This document shows, piece after piece, positions 1 through 8,162 of a stretch of 41,879 nt of DNA. Source of the DNA: Deltaproteobacteria bacterium (GTDB taxonomy: Bacteria > Desulfobacterota > Desulfomonilia > Desulfomonilales > Desulfomonilaceae); the NCBI GenBank assembly GCA_016875095.1, contig VGSG01000029.1, positions 1-41,879 on the forward strand, written 5' to 3'. The number at the start of each line of letters is the position of its first letter. Position 1 is the first letter of the stretch. The translations under genes were made by a program, and so were the position numbers. Below the pieces are notes generated by a model that saw nothing but the letters and a program-made list of their open reading frames with translations, searched no databases and was not told the DNA's origin.

Positions 1-2418
1 TTTTTCGTCAGGGTCCCGAAACGTGGCTCCCTGGCTGACGGTTGTGAGAAGTTTCTTTTCTACCCAACACAGGCTGGATTCGAAGACCGGATGACCAAAG
101 CACAGGAACTCAGCATCGGGATTCTTGAAGGCCATCTCTTTGTCGAAAGTGGCTTTTGGATAAGATTTTTGAATAACCCCGTAGCGTCTTTTGAAATCAT
201 CTTCATAGGATAGTTGTCGAATTTCGGCAGGAACGCCCTCGATGGCCAAGAGTGAATCCTTCCGGTCCTTGACTCTTCCTCCTACCAGTTGGAAGACCTT
301 CCTGAAAAAACCCTCTGTGTACTCAGGGATGAGACGCGACTCACGAGCACGGGCATTCATCTCTTTAAGGCGTGTGTAGTCTATGTAATGGGTCGCAAGG
401 CTATCGCCAAGGTTTTCCTTGACTTTTGCGATATATTCTTCGTCCACGTGGATCTCAATTTCTTTCAGGATATCCTCAAGGTTTCTCGCATTAGCGGCGG
501 CATCCAGCAGCAACTGGGAAAGATTCTTCCCGTACAGGACTTCGCTTAGCACATCGAAGACCTTGTCACTGCCGAGAGCGGCTTTTATCTCCTCTATCTT
601 GGCAAATAATCGGGTAAGAACCTTGCCTTCACGGGTGTCTTCCGCCACGAGGTTGAAGACGTAGACCTCCTGGGTCTGGCCATAGCGGTGTATACGCCCC
701 ATGCGTTGCTCAAGGCGGTTGGGGTTCCACGGAATGTCGTAATTTATCATAAGGTTGCAGAACTGAAGATTGATACCCTCACCGGCAGCTTCCGTTGCGA
801 TCAGCACTTGCGTTTCGTTGCGGAAACGGGATTCCTCGGTGATACGGTCCTCAAGTCTCAGCCCACCGTGGATCGTGTTGACGGAGTATCCCCATGAGAC
901 CATTCTCTTGGCCAGATATTCAAGAGTATCCCTGGATTCCGTGAAAATAAGAATTTTCTTGCCGGAAAATTCTTTGTCGAGATGGTCAAGGGTGGATCTC
1001 AGTTCGCGAAGTTTTATTTCTTCGCCCTGCTCAATTATCTTTCTGGCCTTCTGTTCGAGGTCCTCCAAGATCGAGATTTCCTTTTGCAGCTCTTCCCTGG
1101 TTTCGGCAACGCTCAGAGTTTCCCAGAGTTCTTCTTCTTTCCACCGGTCCTCTTCGCTCAAGTCCTCCGTAGTATCAAAGTCAAAGGTCTTATCATTCCT
1201 CCCCATCCCTTCTTTAGGACCCTCTAGCAGTTCAATAAGGCGTTTCTTCCGTCTTTCCAAAGATCTCAGCAAGGCATAGACGCTCGAAGCAAACCGGCGT
1301 TGCAGGATGACCAAGGCAAAGGCCACGTTTCTTTTCTTGTCTTTGGACAGGGCCTTGTTGTACTGGGTGTTCACATACTCTGAAAGCTGGTTATAGAGTT
1401 CTTTTTCAGCGGGAGAATCCGTTCCAAGGTTGAATGACAATGTCCTAACGTGTCTAGGCAGAAAAAGGGGCTTCCCTTCAAAGTCTTTGAGATCTTCCTT
1501 GACCCGCCTAATGAACAGCGGATTGTCTCTCGAAGAGATTGATTCTTGGAGCATTTCTGCCGTGGCAAAGAACCCTGGCTCCAAGAGATCTAAGAACAGC
1601 CGGAAATTTTCGGGATCCCCTTTGTGCGGCGTAGCCGTAAGAAACAAGAGATGGGTCCCGATTCGTGAAAGGGTTTCCCCTAGTCTGTAACGGCTTGTTT
1701 TGTCCAACTTATCCCCGTACCGATAAGCACTCATCTTGTGAGCTTCGTCAGCAATAATAAGGTCAAAGTGGGTGGAACTCAGCGAGGGCAGGATTTCATC
1801 TCTTTTTGAGAAGTCTATAGACGTTATTACCTGGTTCTCCCTGTCCCACGCATTTTCTCCGTAGGTAACATCCAGGAAGCCTCGGTCGATTACCATGAAA
1901 TGCTCCTCGAATCGCTCCTTTAATTCTCTTCGCCACTGATCCTTGAGGTGTCCTGGAACGACGATCAGGATTCTTTTGACCAGATGGCGGAGCTTCAACT
2001 CTTTGATGATTAGGCCCGCCATGATGGTCTTGCCTGCACCTGGGTCGTCCGCAATGAGGAACCGAATTCGAGGCAGCTTCAAGGCAAATCCATAGACGGC
2101 TTCAATCTGATGAGGAAGGGGGTCAACCTTGGACGTATTGACTGCTAGGAGCGGGTCGTAGAGGTTGGCATATCGGTATCGCTTGGATTCAAGGGCCAGA
2201 AATACATGAAGGGGGTCCGCTGTGAAGTGGGACTCGATCTTTCGCACCGTGGCATCAGCCAAGTCTGCCTTGGAGATCAGTTGATCTATGTGCTTCCGAG
2301 AGCGGACGGTCACTCCCACCAACTGGACGTAATCCCCGCCCACGTAATTGATGAGTTTCACCTCGACCGGCTCTTCCCACCTTGGCGATTCAATGATGTC
2401 TCCTGCCTTAATTTCCAT
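1..2418 (-). CDS. SNF2-class DEAD/DEAH helicase, C-terminus beyond window
   Basis: Translating the minus strand from ATG 2418 gives 806 open codons running off the left edge, so the C-terminus is missing. An SD-like AGGGGA lies 6 nt before the start. Visible motifs, in order: motif I ADDPGAGKT (about residue 125-133), motif II ADEAHK (about 222), motif III LTATPHKG (about 262), and helicase C-terminal motifs ending in QRMGRIHRYGQ (about 576). The first 90 residues (MEIKAGDIIES..) form a small domain ahead of the helicase core. The DDPGAGKT form of motif I is typical of large SNF2-like helicases in bacterial defence loci (DrmD-like, or those beside DUF1156 methylases) rather than of RapA. It should be a dsDNA- or RNA-dependent ATPase. 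The defence role is inference, because the partner genes would lie to the left. Confidence 0.9.
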   Translation of the reverse strand, partial: MEIKAGDIIESPRWEEPVEVKLINYVGGDYVQLVGVTVRSRKHIDQLISKADLADATVRKIESHFTADPLHVFLALESKRYRYANLYDPLLAVNTSKVDPLPHQIEAVYGFALKLPRIRFLIADDPGAGKTIMAGLIIKELKLRHLVKRILIVVPGHLKDQWRRELKERFEEHFMVIDRGFLDVTYGENAWDRENQVITSIDFSKRDEILPSLSSTHFDLIIADEAHKMSAYRYGDKLDKTSRYRLGETLSRIGTHLLFLTATPHKGDPENFRLFLDLLEPGFFATAEMLQESISSRDNPLFIRRVKEDLKDFEGKPLFLPRHVRTLSFNLGTDSPAEKELYNQLSEYVNTQYNKALSKDKKRNVAFALVILQRRFASSVYALLRSLERRKKRLIELLEGPKEGMGRNDKTFDFDTTEDLSEEDRWKEEELWETLSVAETREELQKEISILEDLEQKARKIIEQGEEIKLRELRSTLDHLDKEFSGKKILIFTESRDTLEYLAKRMVSWGYSVNTIHGGLRLEDRITEESRFRNETQVLIATEAAGEGINLQFCNLMINYDIPWNPNRLEQRMGRIHRYGQTQEVYVFNLVAEDTREGKVLTRLFAKIEEIKAALGSDKVFDVLSEVLYGKNLSQLLLDAAANARNLEDILKEIEIHVDEEYIAKVKENLGDSLATHYIDYTRLKEMNARARESRLIPEYTEGFFRKVFQLVGGRVKDRKDSLLAIEGVPAEIRQLSYEDDFKRRYGVIQKSYPKATFDKEMAFKNPDAEFLCFGHPVFESSLCWVEKKLLTTVSQGATFRDPDEK

Positions 2419-2449
2419 TGCGGTCCCCTAGCAAGATCTTCGCGGTAGA

Positions 2450-2479
2450 TTATTAGCGGACCTCCGACAAATAGTCCAA
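2450..2479 (-). promoter_or_regulatory. possible sigma70-type promoter of the helicase
   Basis: On the minus strand a -35-like TTGGAC (2474-2479) is followed after 18 nt by TAATAA (2450-2455), 31 nt upstream of the helicase ATG. The match is moderate. The rest of 2419-2749 up to the IS end shows no credible gene. Confidence 0.35.
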
Positions 2480-2749
2480 GGAAAAATGGGTTTTATAAAG
2501 GCTTTTTGGGATAGGCATGGACCGATTTTCCTGGACCCGCCGACGGTCCAGGTTTCTCACGGTTCCGATCTGACTCCTCCGTCCTCATGGGCGGCGCCGA
2601 GTCGAGTCTGCTCCAGTCGCCCCTACATGTCAGGAAGAGGCTCCCCCCCCCTTCTTTATCCAGGTCCACCTTCCTGAGCGCTTACGGTCAGCCTGGAAAT
2701 TGTATCAAGAACATGTGTCAAATAAGGTCAAACGAGGAAAAGCCCCGTC

Positions 2750-2803
2750 TGTGAACGGTCAAGTAAAAAGGGACCAGTGACGGCCATCTAAAAGGGGACC
2801 ACC
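2750..2803. repeat. IS21 left terminal repeats
   Basis: TGTGAACGG starts at 2750. Two copies of a TAAAAAGGGACCAG / TAAAAGGGGACCACC block lie at 2764-2777 and 2789-2803, separated by GACGGCCAT-type sequence that also occurs inverted at the other end. These are the likely transposase binding sites. Confidence 0.8.
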
Positions 2804-2821
2804 TGGTTGAACGAGAGAGGG

Positions 2822-3574
2822 TCATTGTTTCTTCTTTCTGGACATGCTCTGTTTGAACCGGTAGCTCTCCCCGTTCATGGCCAGGATGTGAGCATGATGG
2901 GTGAGGCGGTCCAGCAGGGCTCCGGTGAGTTGCTCACTGTGGAAGACCTGGGGCCACTTGGAGAAGTCCAGGTTCGTGGTCATGATGATGGATTGCCGCT
3001 CATAGCTGTCGGCAACCACCTGGAAGAACAGCTCGGCGCCCTTTTCCGAGAAGGGGACGTACCCGATCTCGTCGATGATCAAAAGGTCGAGCTTGGTCAG
3101 CGCCCGCTGGACTTGCGATAATCGGAGCGCTGCCTGCGCTTCGGTCAGTTGATTGATGAGCCCCGCCGCGGTGAAGAACCGTACATTCTTCCCCTGCTGG
3201 CAGGCGATGAGCCCCAAGGCGGTGGCAAGGTGGGTCTTGCCGGTACCGCTGTTGCCCATGAGCAGCAGGTTTTCTTTCTTCCCGATGTACTCGCCCTGGG
3301 CCAGATGGAGCACTACGGCCTTGTTCAGAGACGGTATCGCTGAAAAGTCGAACCGGTCGAGGGTCTTGAGTAACGGGAATCGAGCCTGGCTTACCCTTCG
3401 CTTGTACGCATTTTCTTCTCGCTGATGGGTTTCAAGCTCGGAAAGTGCGAGCAGGTACCCTTCGTAGGTCTGGCTGCCCTGTTCAGCCTGCCTGGCCATT
3501 TCCTGATAGTGGCTCAGCATGGCCGGGAGCTTCAGACGCTTCAAATACGCCTCCAGGAGCATCTGGTGTTCCAT
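2822..3574 (-). CDS. istB: IstB-type AAA+ ATPase of IS21 transposition
   Basis: The 250-residue protein is the helper ATPase that directs IstA to target DNA. Walker A GNSGTGKT is at residues 107-114 and Walker B LLIIDE at about 164-169. An all-alpha N-terminus (YLKRLKLPAML..) precedes the AAA core, and the length is normal for the family. The start at ATG 3574 is chosen because TAAGGAGG lies just ahead of it: the istA stop codon TAA is fused to the Shine-Dalgarno, leaving 10 nt between the genes. A longer reading from 3616 would overlap istA and has no SD. No frameshift was seen, so it is probably functional together with istA. Confidence 0.93.
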   Translation of the reverse strand: MEHQMLLEAYLKRLKLPAMLSHYQEMARQAEQGSQTYEGYLLALSELETHQREENAYKRRVSQARFPLLKTLDRFDFSAIPSLNKAVVLHLAQGEYIGKKENLLLMGNSGTGKTHLATALGLIACQQGKNVRFFTAAGLINQLTEAQAALRLSQVQRALTKLDLLIIDEIGYVPFSEKGAELFFQVVADSYERQSIIMTTNLDFSKWPQVFHSEQLTGALLDRLTHHAHILAMNGESYRFKQSMSRKKKQ

Positions 3575-3584
3575 AATCGCCTCC

Positions 3585-5066
3585 TTATGCCCTGAGCAAG
3601 AGATCGAACTGGTCAACCCGGTTGGGCAGAACCGGAGGCGAATTCACCCGCAAGGAGGCGATCTCCATTGGAGGTTGATGGGCCTGGGAGAGGAGATTGA
3701 TCACCCCGTCCGCGCTGGATATGCCGTAGGAGAGGGCCTTCTCCACCGCTGCGGTCACCTCCTCCACCGGATGGTCTTTGAGGAGCATGAGAATACGGAT
3801 GTATTCCCTGATTCCTTGGGAGCCCTCATGTCGCTCTTTCAGGCGACGGCGGCACAGGTCGTAGACCGGAGGGAGCGGCCAGGAGACGATTGGCGTGGCC
3901 CGCTCAAAAGCGCCCGGTTTTCTCATGAGCACAGGCAGGTAATGGTGGGGGTCGAGCATCTCCTCGTCGCGGTCGTAGCTGCGCGAATGGACCGCGATCA
4001 CTGTTTCGGCCAGGACGATGATCACCCGGAATACGAATGCCTTGACGGTTACCGTCTTCCCCACGTACTGCGGCGGCACAGAGTACCAGTTGCTTGCAAA
4101 GCGCACCATTTGCCTACGGTTCACCTTTGCCGTTGCAAAGACACATGCCTCCGGCATCTTCTCCGGCAAGGGACGGAGCTTCTCTTTTTCCTCAAGCCAT
4201 AGCTCGTGAGCCGTCTTCCCCCACCGCGTTCGTTCATGGGAGTCCTTCTCGCAACAGCTGAGCAGGTAGGCGTTGAGTGAATGAAAGTCTGACACCACAG
4301 GCATGGGAACGAGGAAATTGCGTCGGACGTAACCTACCAGATTCTCGACCCCGCCTTTCTCCTGTCCTTTGCCGGGGGTACAGTAATCTGCTTCAAACAG
4401 GAAATGAGACCTGAAGGCCACCCACAACGACTGCTCGTGTCGATTCCCGCCCTTCAGGACCTTCGCCACCGCCTGCTTCATGTTATCGTAGCGTATCCGC
4501 TCAGGAACTCCCTCCAGGTACTGAAATGCATCGATGTGGCTTGAAAAAAGCCCTTCGCTCCGCTCGCTCGGCAAGGCGCACACGAAGAATTTGCTCGAAT
4601 AGTCCAGTCTCATACATGCCAGATGCACTTTCCGCTGCGTGCCGTCCATCACTACCTGTGCGTCACCAAAGTCAAAGGTGGCTCCGTCTGCAGGCCGGTA
4701 CGTCTGCGGAACGTGACTGTCAGGGACCTTTTCTCTCAGAAGGCTCACCTCCCGGCGTACCGTCCTTTCTCCACCCGGGAAGCCGTATTCCTCTTTGAGA
4801 CGATCATAGATACGCTTGGCGGTATGGCGCTGTTTGGGAGGCCGCTGTCGGTCCTCCTCCAGCCATTGCTTGATGACTGGAAGGTATGGGCCGATCACTG
4901 ATTTTTCGCGTGGTTTGTGCCTACTGTACACGGGAATCCCAGGATCCATGAGCGCCTTGTGGATCGTCTTGCGACTGTGATGGAACTCCCGAGCGATCTG
5001 ACGCATCGACTTGCGCTTGATGAAATACTCCCGCCGAATAATCTCTTTCTGGTCCACCGTAATCAT
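3585..5066 (-). CDS. istA: IstA-type DDE transposase of IS21
   Basis: The 493-residue transposase starts with an HTH region (SMRQIAREFHHSRKTIHKAL, residues about 20-39). An RNase-H-fold DDE catalytic domain follows: D133 in FDFGD, D195 in RYDNMK and E242 in KGGVENLVGY. A beta-barrel-like C-terminal part follows. Length and motif order match IS21 transposases. AGAGGCAGAGGAG sits directly ahead of ATG 5066. It is followed by istB in a two-gene operon and lies inside the matching terminal repeats. No premature stop is present. It should cut and join the element's ends, with IstB selecting the target. Confidence 0.93.
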   Translation of the reverse strand: MITVDQKEIIRREYFIKRKSMRQIAREFHHSRKTIHKALMDPGIPVYSRHKPREKSVIGPYLPVIKQWLEEDRQRPPKQRHTAKRIYDRLKEEYGFPGGERTVRREVSLLREKVPDSHVPQTYRPADGATFDFGDAQVVMDGTQRKVHLACMRLDYSSKFFVCALPSERSEGLFSSHIDAFQYLEGVPERIRYDNMKQAVAKVLKGGNRHEQSLWVAFRSHFLFEADYCTPGKGQEKGGVENLVGYVRRNFLVPMPVVSDFHSLNAYLLSCCEKDSHERTRWGKTAHELWLEEKEKLRPLPEKMPEACVFATAKVNRRQMVRFASNWYSVPPQYVGKTVTVKAFVFRVIIVLAETVIAVHSRSYDRDEEMLDPHHYLPVLMRKPGAFERATPIVSWPLPPVYDLCRRRLKERHEGSQGIREYIRILMLLKDHPVEEVTAAVEKALSYGISSADGVINLLSQAHQPPMEIASLRVNSPPVLPNRVDQFDLLLRA

Positions 5067-5127
5067 CTCCTCTGCCTCTCGGATCAGCAGTGCTTGGCGG
5101 CACTCCCAATATCAAAAGGCGGTTTAC

Positions 5128-5190
5128 GGTGGTCCCCTTTTGCATGGCCGTTATGACCTCAAGTGGTCCCCTTTTATATTGCCGTACACA
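5128..5190. repeat. IS21 right terminal repeats
   Basis: GGTGGTCCCCTTTT at 5128-5141 and AGTGGTCCCCTTTTATA at 5162-5177 are inverted copies of the left-end blocks. The outer tip GCCGTACACA (5181-5190) mirrors TGTGAACGG at 2750 with one mismatch in the first nine bases. Confidence 0.8.
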
Positions 5191-5431
5191 CATGATTCCT
5201 GCTCTTGCGTGTGCTCTCCTGGTTGAGCTGTGATTGGCCTTCCAGAAATACGAGCACATGTTTTGGATGCTTGCAGAGGTCTTTGAAGGCCGGGGAGCGA
5301 TAGAGGTCACGGTACACCATGAACGCACCTTTCGTGTCTGCGGCCAGCACCTGGCCCCATTCAACGACTGTGCGCGGCTCCTTACGAATTCGGGTCCCCG
5401 CGTCGATTGGGCGTCTGTGGCTCACATTCAT
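5174..5431 (-). pseudogene. replication-type ORF truncated by the IS21 right end
   Basis: The reading frame from ATG 5431 gives about 80 native residues and then enters the IS at 5190, stopping at 5174. The core YRDLYRSPAFKDLC..HVLVFLEG resembles the start of small winged-helix replication or plasmid proteins in integrated elements (pattern: residue-rich start, SPAF, then a helix), but no family is assigned firmly. It has no clear SD. It lies downstream of, and on the same strand as, the excisionase-like gene at 5564-5773, as in integrative-element modules. The missing C-terminal part was not found on the far side of the IS. Translated flank frames stop within 8 to 16 codons, so the remainder may be lost. 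Confidence 0.45.
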
Positions 5432-5563
5432 AGCTAATCAGCGATGCGTCTAGCGGCTGTTTTGGTTTTCACTTTGCTGCGCGCATAACCTTCTGTGACT
5501 GGAGTCCCACGAAGACTCTACGGGTGCCGTGGGCGTTGGGGGGCTCCAGGGGTATGGTCTCGG

Positions 5564-5773
5564 TCACGATTTATTCAGCCCTGACCCTATGCGGCATTCG
5601 GCCTCGTACCGCTCCACATCGTCCAATCGGAACCGGACGCAAGGCCGCGCTCCCCGCCCTCGCGCCAAATCGATCCACGGCAAGCGACCATCTTGTCGCG
5701 CACGATCAACAGTCCGCACACTCACGCACCACCGCTCCGCAAGCTGATTCCGGTCCAACAATGTTGCATCCAT
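5564..5773 (-). CDS. small HTH (excisionase/MerR-like) DNA-binding protein
   Basis: A 69-residue protein with an AAGGAG Shine-Dalgarno 7 nt before ATG 5773. The N-terminal LLDRNQLAERWCVSVRTVDR is the helix-turn-helix of HTH_17/AlpA/excisionase-type proteins. It is followed by a wing and a typical ending FRLDDVERYEAE. In mobile elements these proteins bend DNA for excision or control transcription. Here it sits just upstream of the IS-truncated ORF and downstream of about 0.6 kb without genes. No integrase is visible in the window, so the element's own integrase has been lost or lies further left. Confidence 0.8.
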   Translation of the reverse strand: MDATLLDRNQLAERWCVSVRTVDRARQDGRLPWIDLARGRGARPCVRFRLDDVERYEAECRIGSGLNKS

Positions 5774-6467
5774 CTCGCACTCCTTACGACAATTTCCAGG
5801 CTTGAGCCGCTGCTGATCTGCCTCGCAGGCCAGCTCTCGTTTCTCGCATCCATCAGAATGTCCTTTTCCTGACTAGCCCAATGCAGTCCGGTACAAGCGT
5901 AGCGACTTCTGTCATGGTTTGTGTTACATGTCAACAGCTTAGAAACGGTTGTCTCAGCGCCACAAGAGATCATAAGAAGTCAAACGTTGACACGCATAAA
6001 GAAAAGTATTGTCTATGAATCCTTTGGGCGCGTTTCGATGGTGCCAGCAGGCGAGCTTCACCCGTTCAGCGAGCGCGTAAGATATGAGAAAATTTCACCG
6101 GAAGATTCGCCTCGCGTGAGGCTTCACGAGAGCCCCGCTACGCGATTTTTATGGCAAGGGTATAAAGAAGGGTGCGCGCAACCCGGATCGTCCAACATCG
6201 CGCGTCTCAGAGGGTCACTCGTTCAGGTCCCGGGATGCCGGGCAGCTCTCTTTTCCCAGCCGTCTTGCCAGTACACACGACTCGCGGCGGTCATGCAAGA
6301 ACGCTGTGTGGAACTTTCAGGAGCCCAAATTGTCTTCTTGGTTGAGTCTTAGATAGAGATTGACCCAAGTGCAAATTCCTGATATCTGATTCTGAGTTAG
6401 CACCCCCCTCCGGTTCGGCCGAGGGGTGAGGGCCTTCGTAAGGGGGCCCTTGTTTATTTGGCCAATC
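5774..6467. other. gene-poor stretch with one hairpin
   Basis: No ORF with an SD or recognisable sequence was found. The 143-codon plus-strand reading at 5921-6352 lacks family features. The stretch ends in a GC-rich hairpin (6405-6426) ahead of the NYN gene. Confidence 0.5.
6405..6426. other. GC-rich hairpin upstream of the NYN gene
   Basis: CCCCT(C)CGG pairs with CCGAGGGG around a TTCGG loop with one bulged C. There is no T-tract on either side, so a classical intrinsic terminator is not supported. It could be a leader structure for the gene starting about 40 nt further on. Confidence 0.4.
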
Positions 6468-7088
6468 GTGCGTACCTACGTCTATATTGATGGTTTCAAT
6501 CTGTATTATGGGGCGGTCAAAGGCACACGCTTCAAGTGGCTTGACCTTCATGCCCTCGCGCGCACCATCCTGGACCCCCGCCATAACATCCTACGTCTGA
6601 AGTACTTTACGGCAATCGTGTCGGCCCGGCCCAATGACCCCGAAAAACCACATCGGCAAAAGACCTATATCCGTGCATTGGAAACCTTCATCCCCAATAT
6701 TGGAGTCTACTACGGCCACTTTCTGAGCCATCGTCAGACTGCTCCCCTGGCCGAAGAAAGAGAAGGGCTCAAGTTTGCCAAGGTCATTCGTACCGAAGAG
6801 AAGGGATCGGATGTCAATTTGGCGGTACATCTTCTTAATGATGCCTGGAAGGGGGTCTATGACTGTGCTGTTGTAGTCTCCAATGACAGTGACCTCGCGG
6901 AAGCCTTGAAGCTGGTCCGCGAGGAACACCGCAAGCGCATCGGGATAATATCCCCCCGCCGTCCGGTGTCACACGCGCTGCGGAACTGCGCGGATTTCGT
7001 GAGATACATTCATCGTCCGACCTTGCGAGCCTGCCAACTCCCTGATCCAATCCCAGACACTTCAATCCGAAAACCTCACTTGTGGTAA
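6468..7088 (+). CDS. NYN-domain (PIN-like) protein
   Basis: A 206-residue protein from GTG 6468. Conserved acidic positions of NYN/DUF88 nuclease domains are all present: D8 in YIDGFNLYY, the EKGSDVNLAVHLLNDA block (D115, D125), and VVSNDSDLAEAL (D140, D142). The family is predicted to be metal-dependent RNA-cleaving enzymes, in line with PIN domains. The start is uncertain. GTG 6468 gives the canonical N-terminus but lacks a close SD, while TTG 6450 and ATG 6426 are in frame upstream. The 3' end overlaps the convergent zinc-ribbon gene by 27 nt. It lies in accessory DNA next to small-protein and GNAT modules, so a role in RNA-targeting defence or element biology is possible but not shown. 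Confidence 0.85.
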   Translation: MRTYVYIDGFNLYYGAVKGTRFKWLDLHALARTILDPRHNILRLKYFTAIVSARPNDPEKPHRQKTYIRALETFIPNIGVYYGHFLSHRQTAPLAEEREGLKFAKVIRTEEKGSDVNLAVHLLNDAWKGVYDCAVVVSNDSDLAEALKLVREEHRKRIGIISPRRPVSHALRNCADFVRYIHRPTLRACQLPDPIPDTSIRKPHLW

Positions 7089-7247
7089 GGCCGTGCTCGA
7101 TTCGAGCCTTCCGGGTGAGAGCCCGCAGTTCATAAGCACACAGCCCGGCGCCGGCTCGCCAGGGCCACAGGTTATTGTATTCGCATGGAGCGCCACCGGG
7201 ATAATTTCCCCGCATTCCGCACAATGTTTCTTAGGCTTTTTTCCCAT
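7062..7247 (-). CDS. small zinc-ribbon protein
   Basis: The 61-residue ORF starts at ATG 7247 and overlaps the end of the preceding gene by 17 nt in another frame (GATGGGAAAAAAGCC is read twice), suggesting translational coupling. KKHCAECGEIIPV..TITCGPG....GC has the CxxC..TC..C pattern of small zinc-ribbon proteins often carried by phages and mobile elements. After residue 40 the sequence has no family features, and the 3' end overlaps the convergent NYN gene. The function is unknown; metal-binding DNA or RNA contact is a guess from the fold. Confidence 0.6.
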   Translation of the reverse strand: MGKKPKKHCAECGEIIPVALHANTITCGPGEPAPGCVLMNCGLSPGRLESSTALPQVRFSD

Positions 7248-7692
7248 CGCTCGCCCCTTTCAAGGAGTCTTCCCGCAACGAAGCCGCTAAAACCCGGATC
7301 AATCTGTTGAACGAGGACGTAGAAACCTCCTTCGTCCACAAATAACCTGTTGGGGACGTTTCTCGCCATTTCTTGTCGGCTTTACGCCTGAATTCTTCCT
7401 GCTCCTCATCGCTCAACCCAGCGAAACCCTTCAAGTCCGGCGGACTTTCCACAGAGACCCCCAGATCTGCGGTCTGAAGTCCCGGAAAAAGGCTCCGCCA
7501 GGTGGCCCGGAAAACCGGAATCTTGGGCCAAAACTCACACCGGTCAATGAGTGCAGTCACCACCACTCGGAACTCATCAGCCGGAATATTTACCAGGGCC
7601 CGGTAGTACTCTTCAGCTTCCAAGGTACTCGCCTGGTGATGGAAGTGCTCCGTAAGTCGCTTGAATTCTTTGGCAAATCCTTTCCGCTCCAT
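7231..7692 (-). CDS. phage-type helicase-loader-like protein
   Basis: The 153-residue protein starts at ATG 7692 with AGGAGA 9 nt ahead (TTG 7695 directly before it is a less likely start). It is mostly helical and charged. The core YYRALVNIPADEFRVVVTAL followed by ..FWPKIPVFRATWRSLFPG resembles the repeated-helix domain of phage helicase loader/inhibitor (G39P-like) proteins, in which a short region ends in a FPs/tv-type sequence. This is pattern similarity only. It precedes the zinc-ribbon gene with overlap and follows a 59-residue ORF with the same SD layout. It is probably a replication accessory protein of an integrated element. Confidence 0.55.
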   Translation of the reverse strand: MERKGFAKEFKRLTEHFHHQASTLEAEEYYRALVNIPADEFRVVVTALIDRCEFWPKIPVFRATWRSLFPGLQTADLGVSVESPPDLKGFAGLSDEEQEEFRRKADKKWRETSPTGYLWTKEVSTSSFNRLIRVLAASLREDSLKGASDGKKA

Positions 7693-7713
7693 CAAGCGTT
7701 TCTCCTAAAACGG

Positions 7714-7893
7714 CTAATTTAGGGCGATAAAGCAACCGAGACAGATCACCCCAATAGAGACACATGGCCATGTGGCTGATCTCGGCGCTTCGCCACATCT
7801 CATAGGAGGAGCCTCCCATTCATCAGGTTTCATGGGCCGCATCCGCCCCAGCTCTTCATCGAAGATCCAATATCGGTCACTAAATTTCGTCAT
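7714..7893 (-). CDS. small hypothetical protein (59 aa)
   Basis: ATG 7893 (MTKFSDRYWIFDEELGRMRP..) has AGGAGA 9 nt upstream, exactly the layout of the next gene at 7692, and is open for 59 codons. Its SD lies inside the end of the upstream ORF, whose stop is 2 nt before this ATG. The C-terminal part (VSIGVICLGCFIALN) is hydrophobic, so a single membrane segment is possible. No family was recognised. It was too short for usual ORF cut-offs. Confidence 0.5.
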   Translation of the reverse strand: MTKFSDRYWIFDEELGRMRPMKPDEWEAPPMRCGEAPRSATWPCVSIGVICLGCFIALN

Positions 7894-7895
7894 TG

Positions 7896-8129
7896 TTAGG
7901 CTTCTCCTGTGACTTCAGGGCTAGTTTGCCGAAGGTGATACGCCCATGCACACCCGTTGTCAACAGCCGCGCTTTCAATTAATAGTTCATTATTTCGCTG
8001 GGTTAAGTCACTGCATGGCTTTTCCTTGACTAATTTTCGTACGCAGGTCATCCTTTGGGTGACCGAAACGCGGTCGTCAAGGAAGAGTTCTCTCGGCGGG
8101 ACCTTTCCGGTATGGTAAGGTGTCCCCAA
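7896..8129 (-). CDS. small hypothetical protein (77 aa), coupled start
   Basis: The reading from TTG 8129 to TAA 7896 is open for 77 codons and ends 2 nt before the ATG of the next small ORF, with that ORF's AGGAGA inside its last codons. This spacing fits an operon of coupled small genes. There is no good SD for the TTG and no family resemblance, and its 5' end lies 34 nt from the divergent 54-aa gene. It may instead be non-coding leader. Confidence 0.35.
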   Translation of the reverse strand: MGTPYHTGKVPPRELFLDDRVSVTQRMTCVRKLVKEKPCSDLTQRNNELLIESAAVDNGCAWAYHLRQTSPEVTGEA

Positions 8130-8162
8130 GAGGGAAGTGTCTAATTTACGGCGAGGTGTGTT

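Larger units (their letters stand above)
2750..5190 (-). mobile_element. IS21-family insertion sequence, apparently complete
   Basis: The 2441-bp element carries istA and istB on the minus strand, bounded by related ends. Reading inward, the left end is TGTGAACGGTCAAGTAAAAA and the right end is TGTGTACGGCAATATAAAAG. Each end repeats an inner AAAAGGGGACCAC-type block once more, the multiple terminal repeats typical of IS21. Both genes look intact, so it may be active or recent. Bases flanking the two ends (..CCGTC and CATGA..) do not form an obvious target duplication. This suggests either a slightly different true end or a rearrangement after insertion. The right junction lies within a small ORF that it truncates. 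Confidence 0.88.

Noticed and set aside
2740-5195. Target-site duplication around IS21
   Set aside because: Bases before 2750 and after 5190 do not match; no repeat can be claimed.
5921-6352. 143-codon plus-strand frame
   Set aside because: No SD, no family pattern, mixed composition; treated as chance.
7613-7819. 68-codon minus-strand frame overlapping the 153-aa gene
   Set aside because: It lacks an SD and overlaps two better-supported frames in the same direction; its start lies inside the 59-aa gene.
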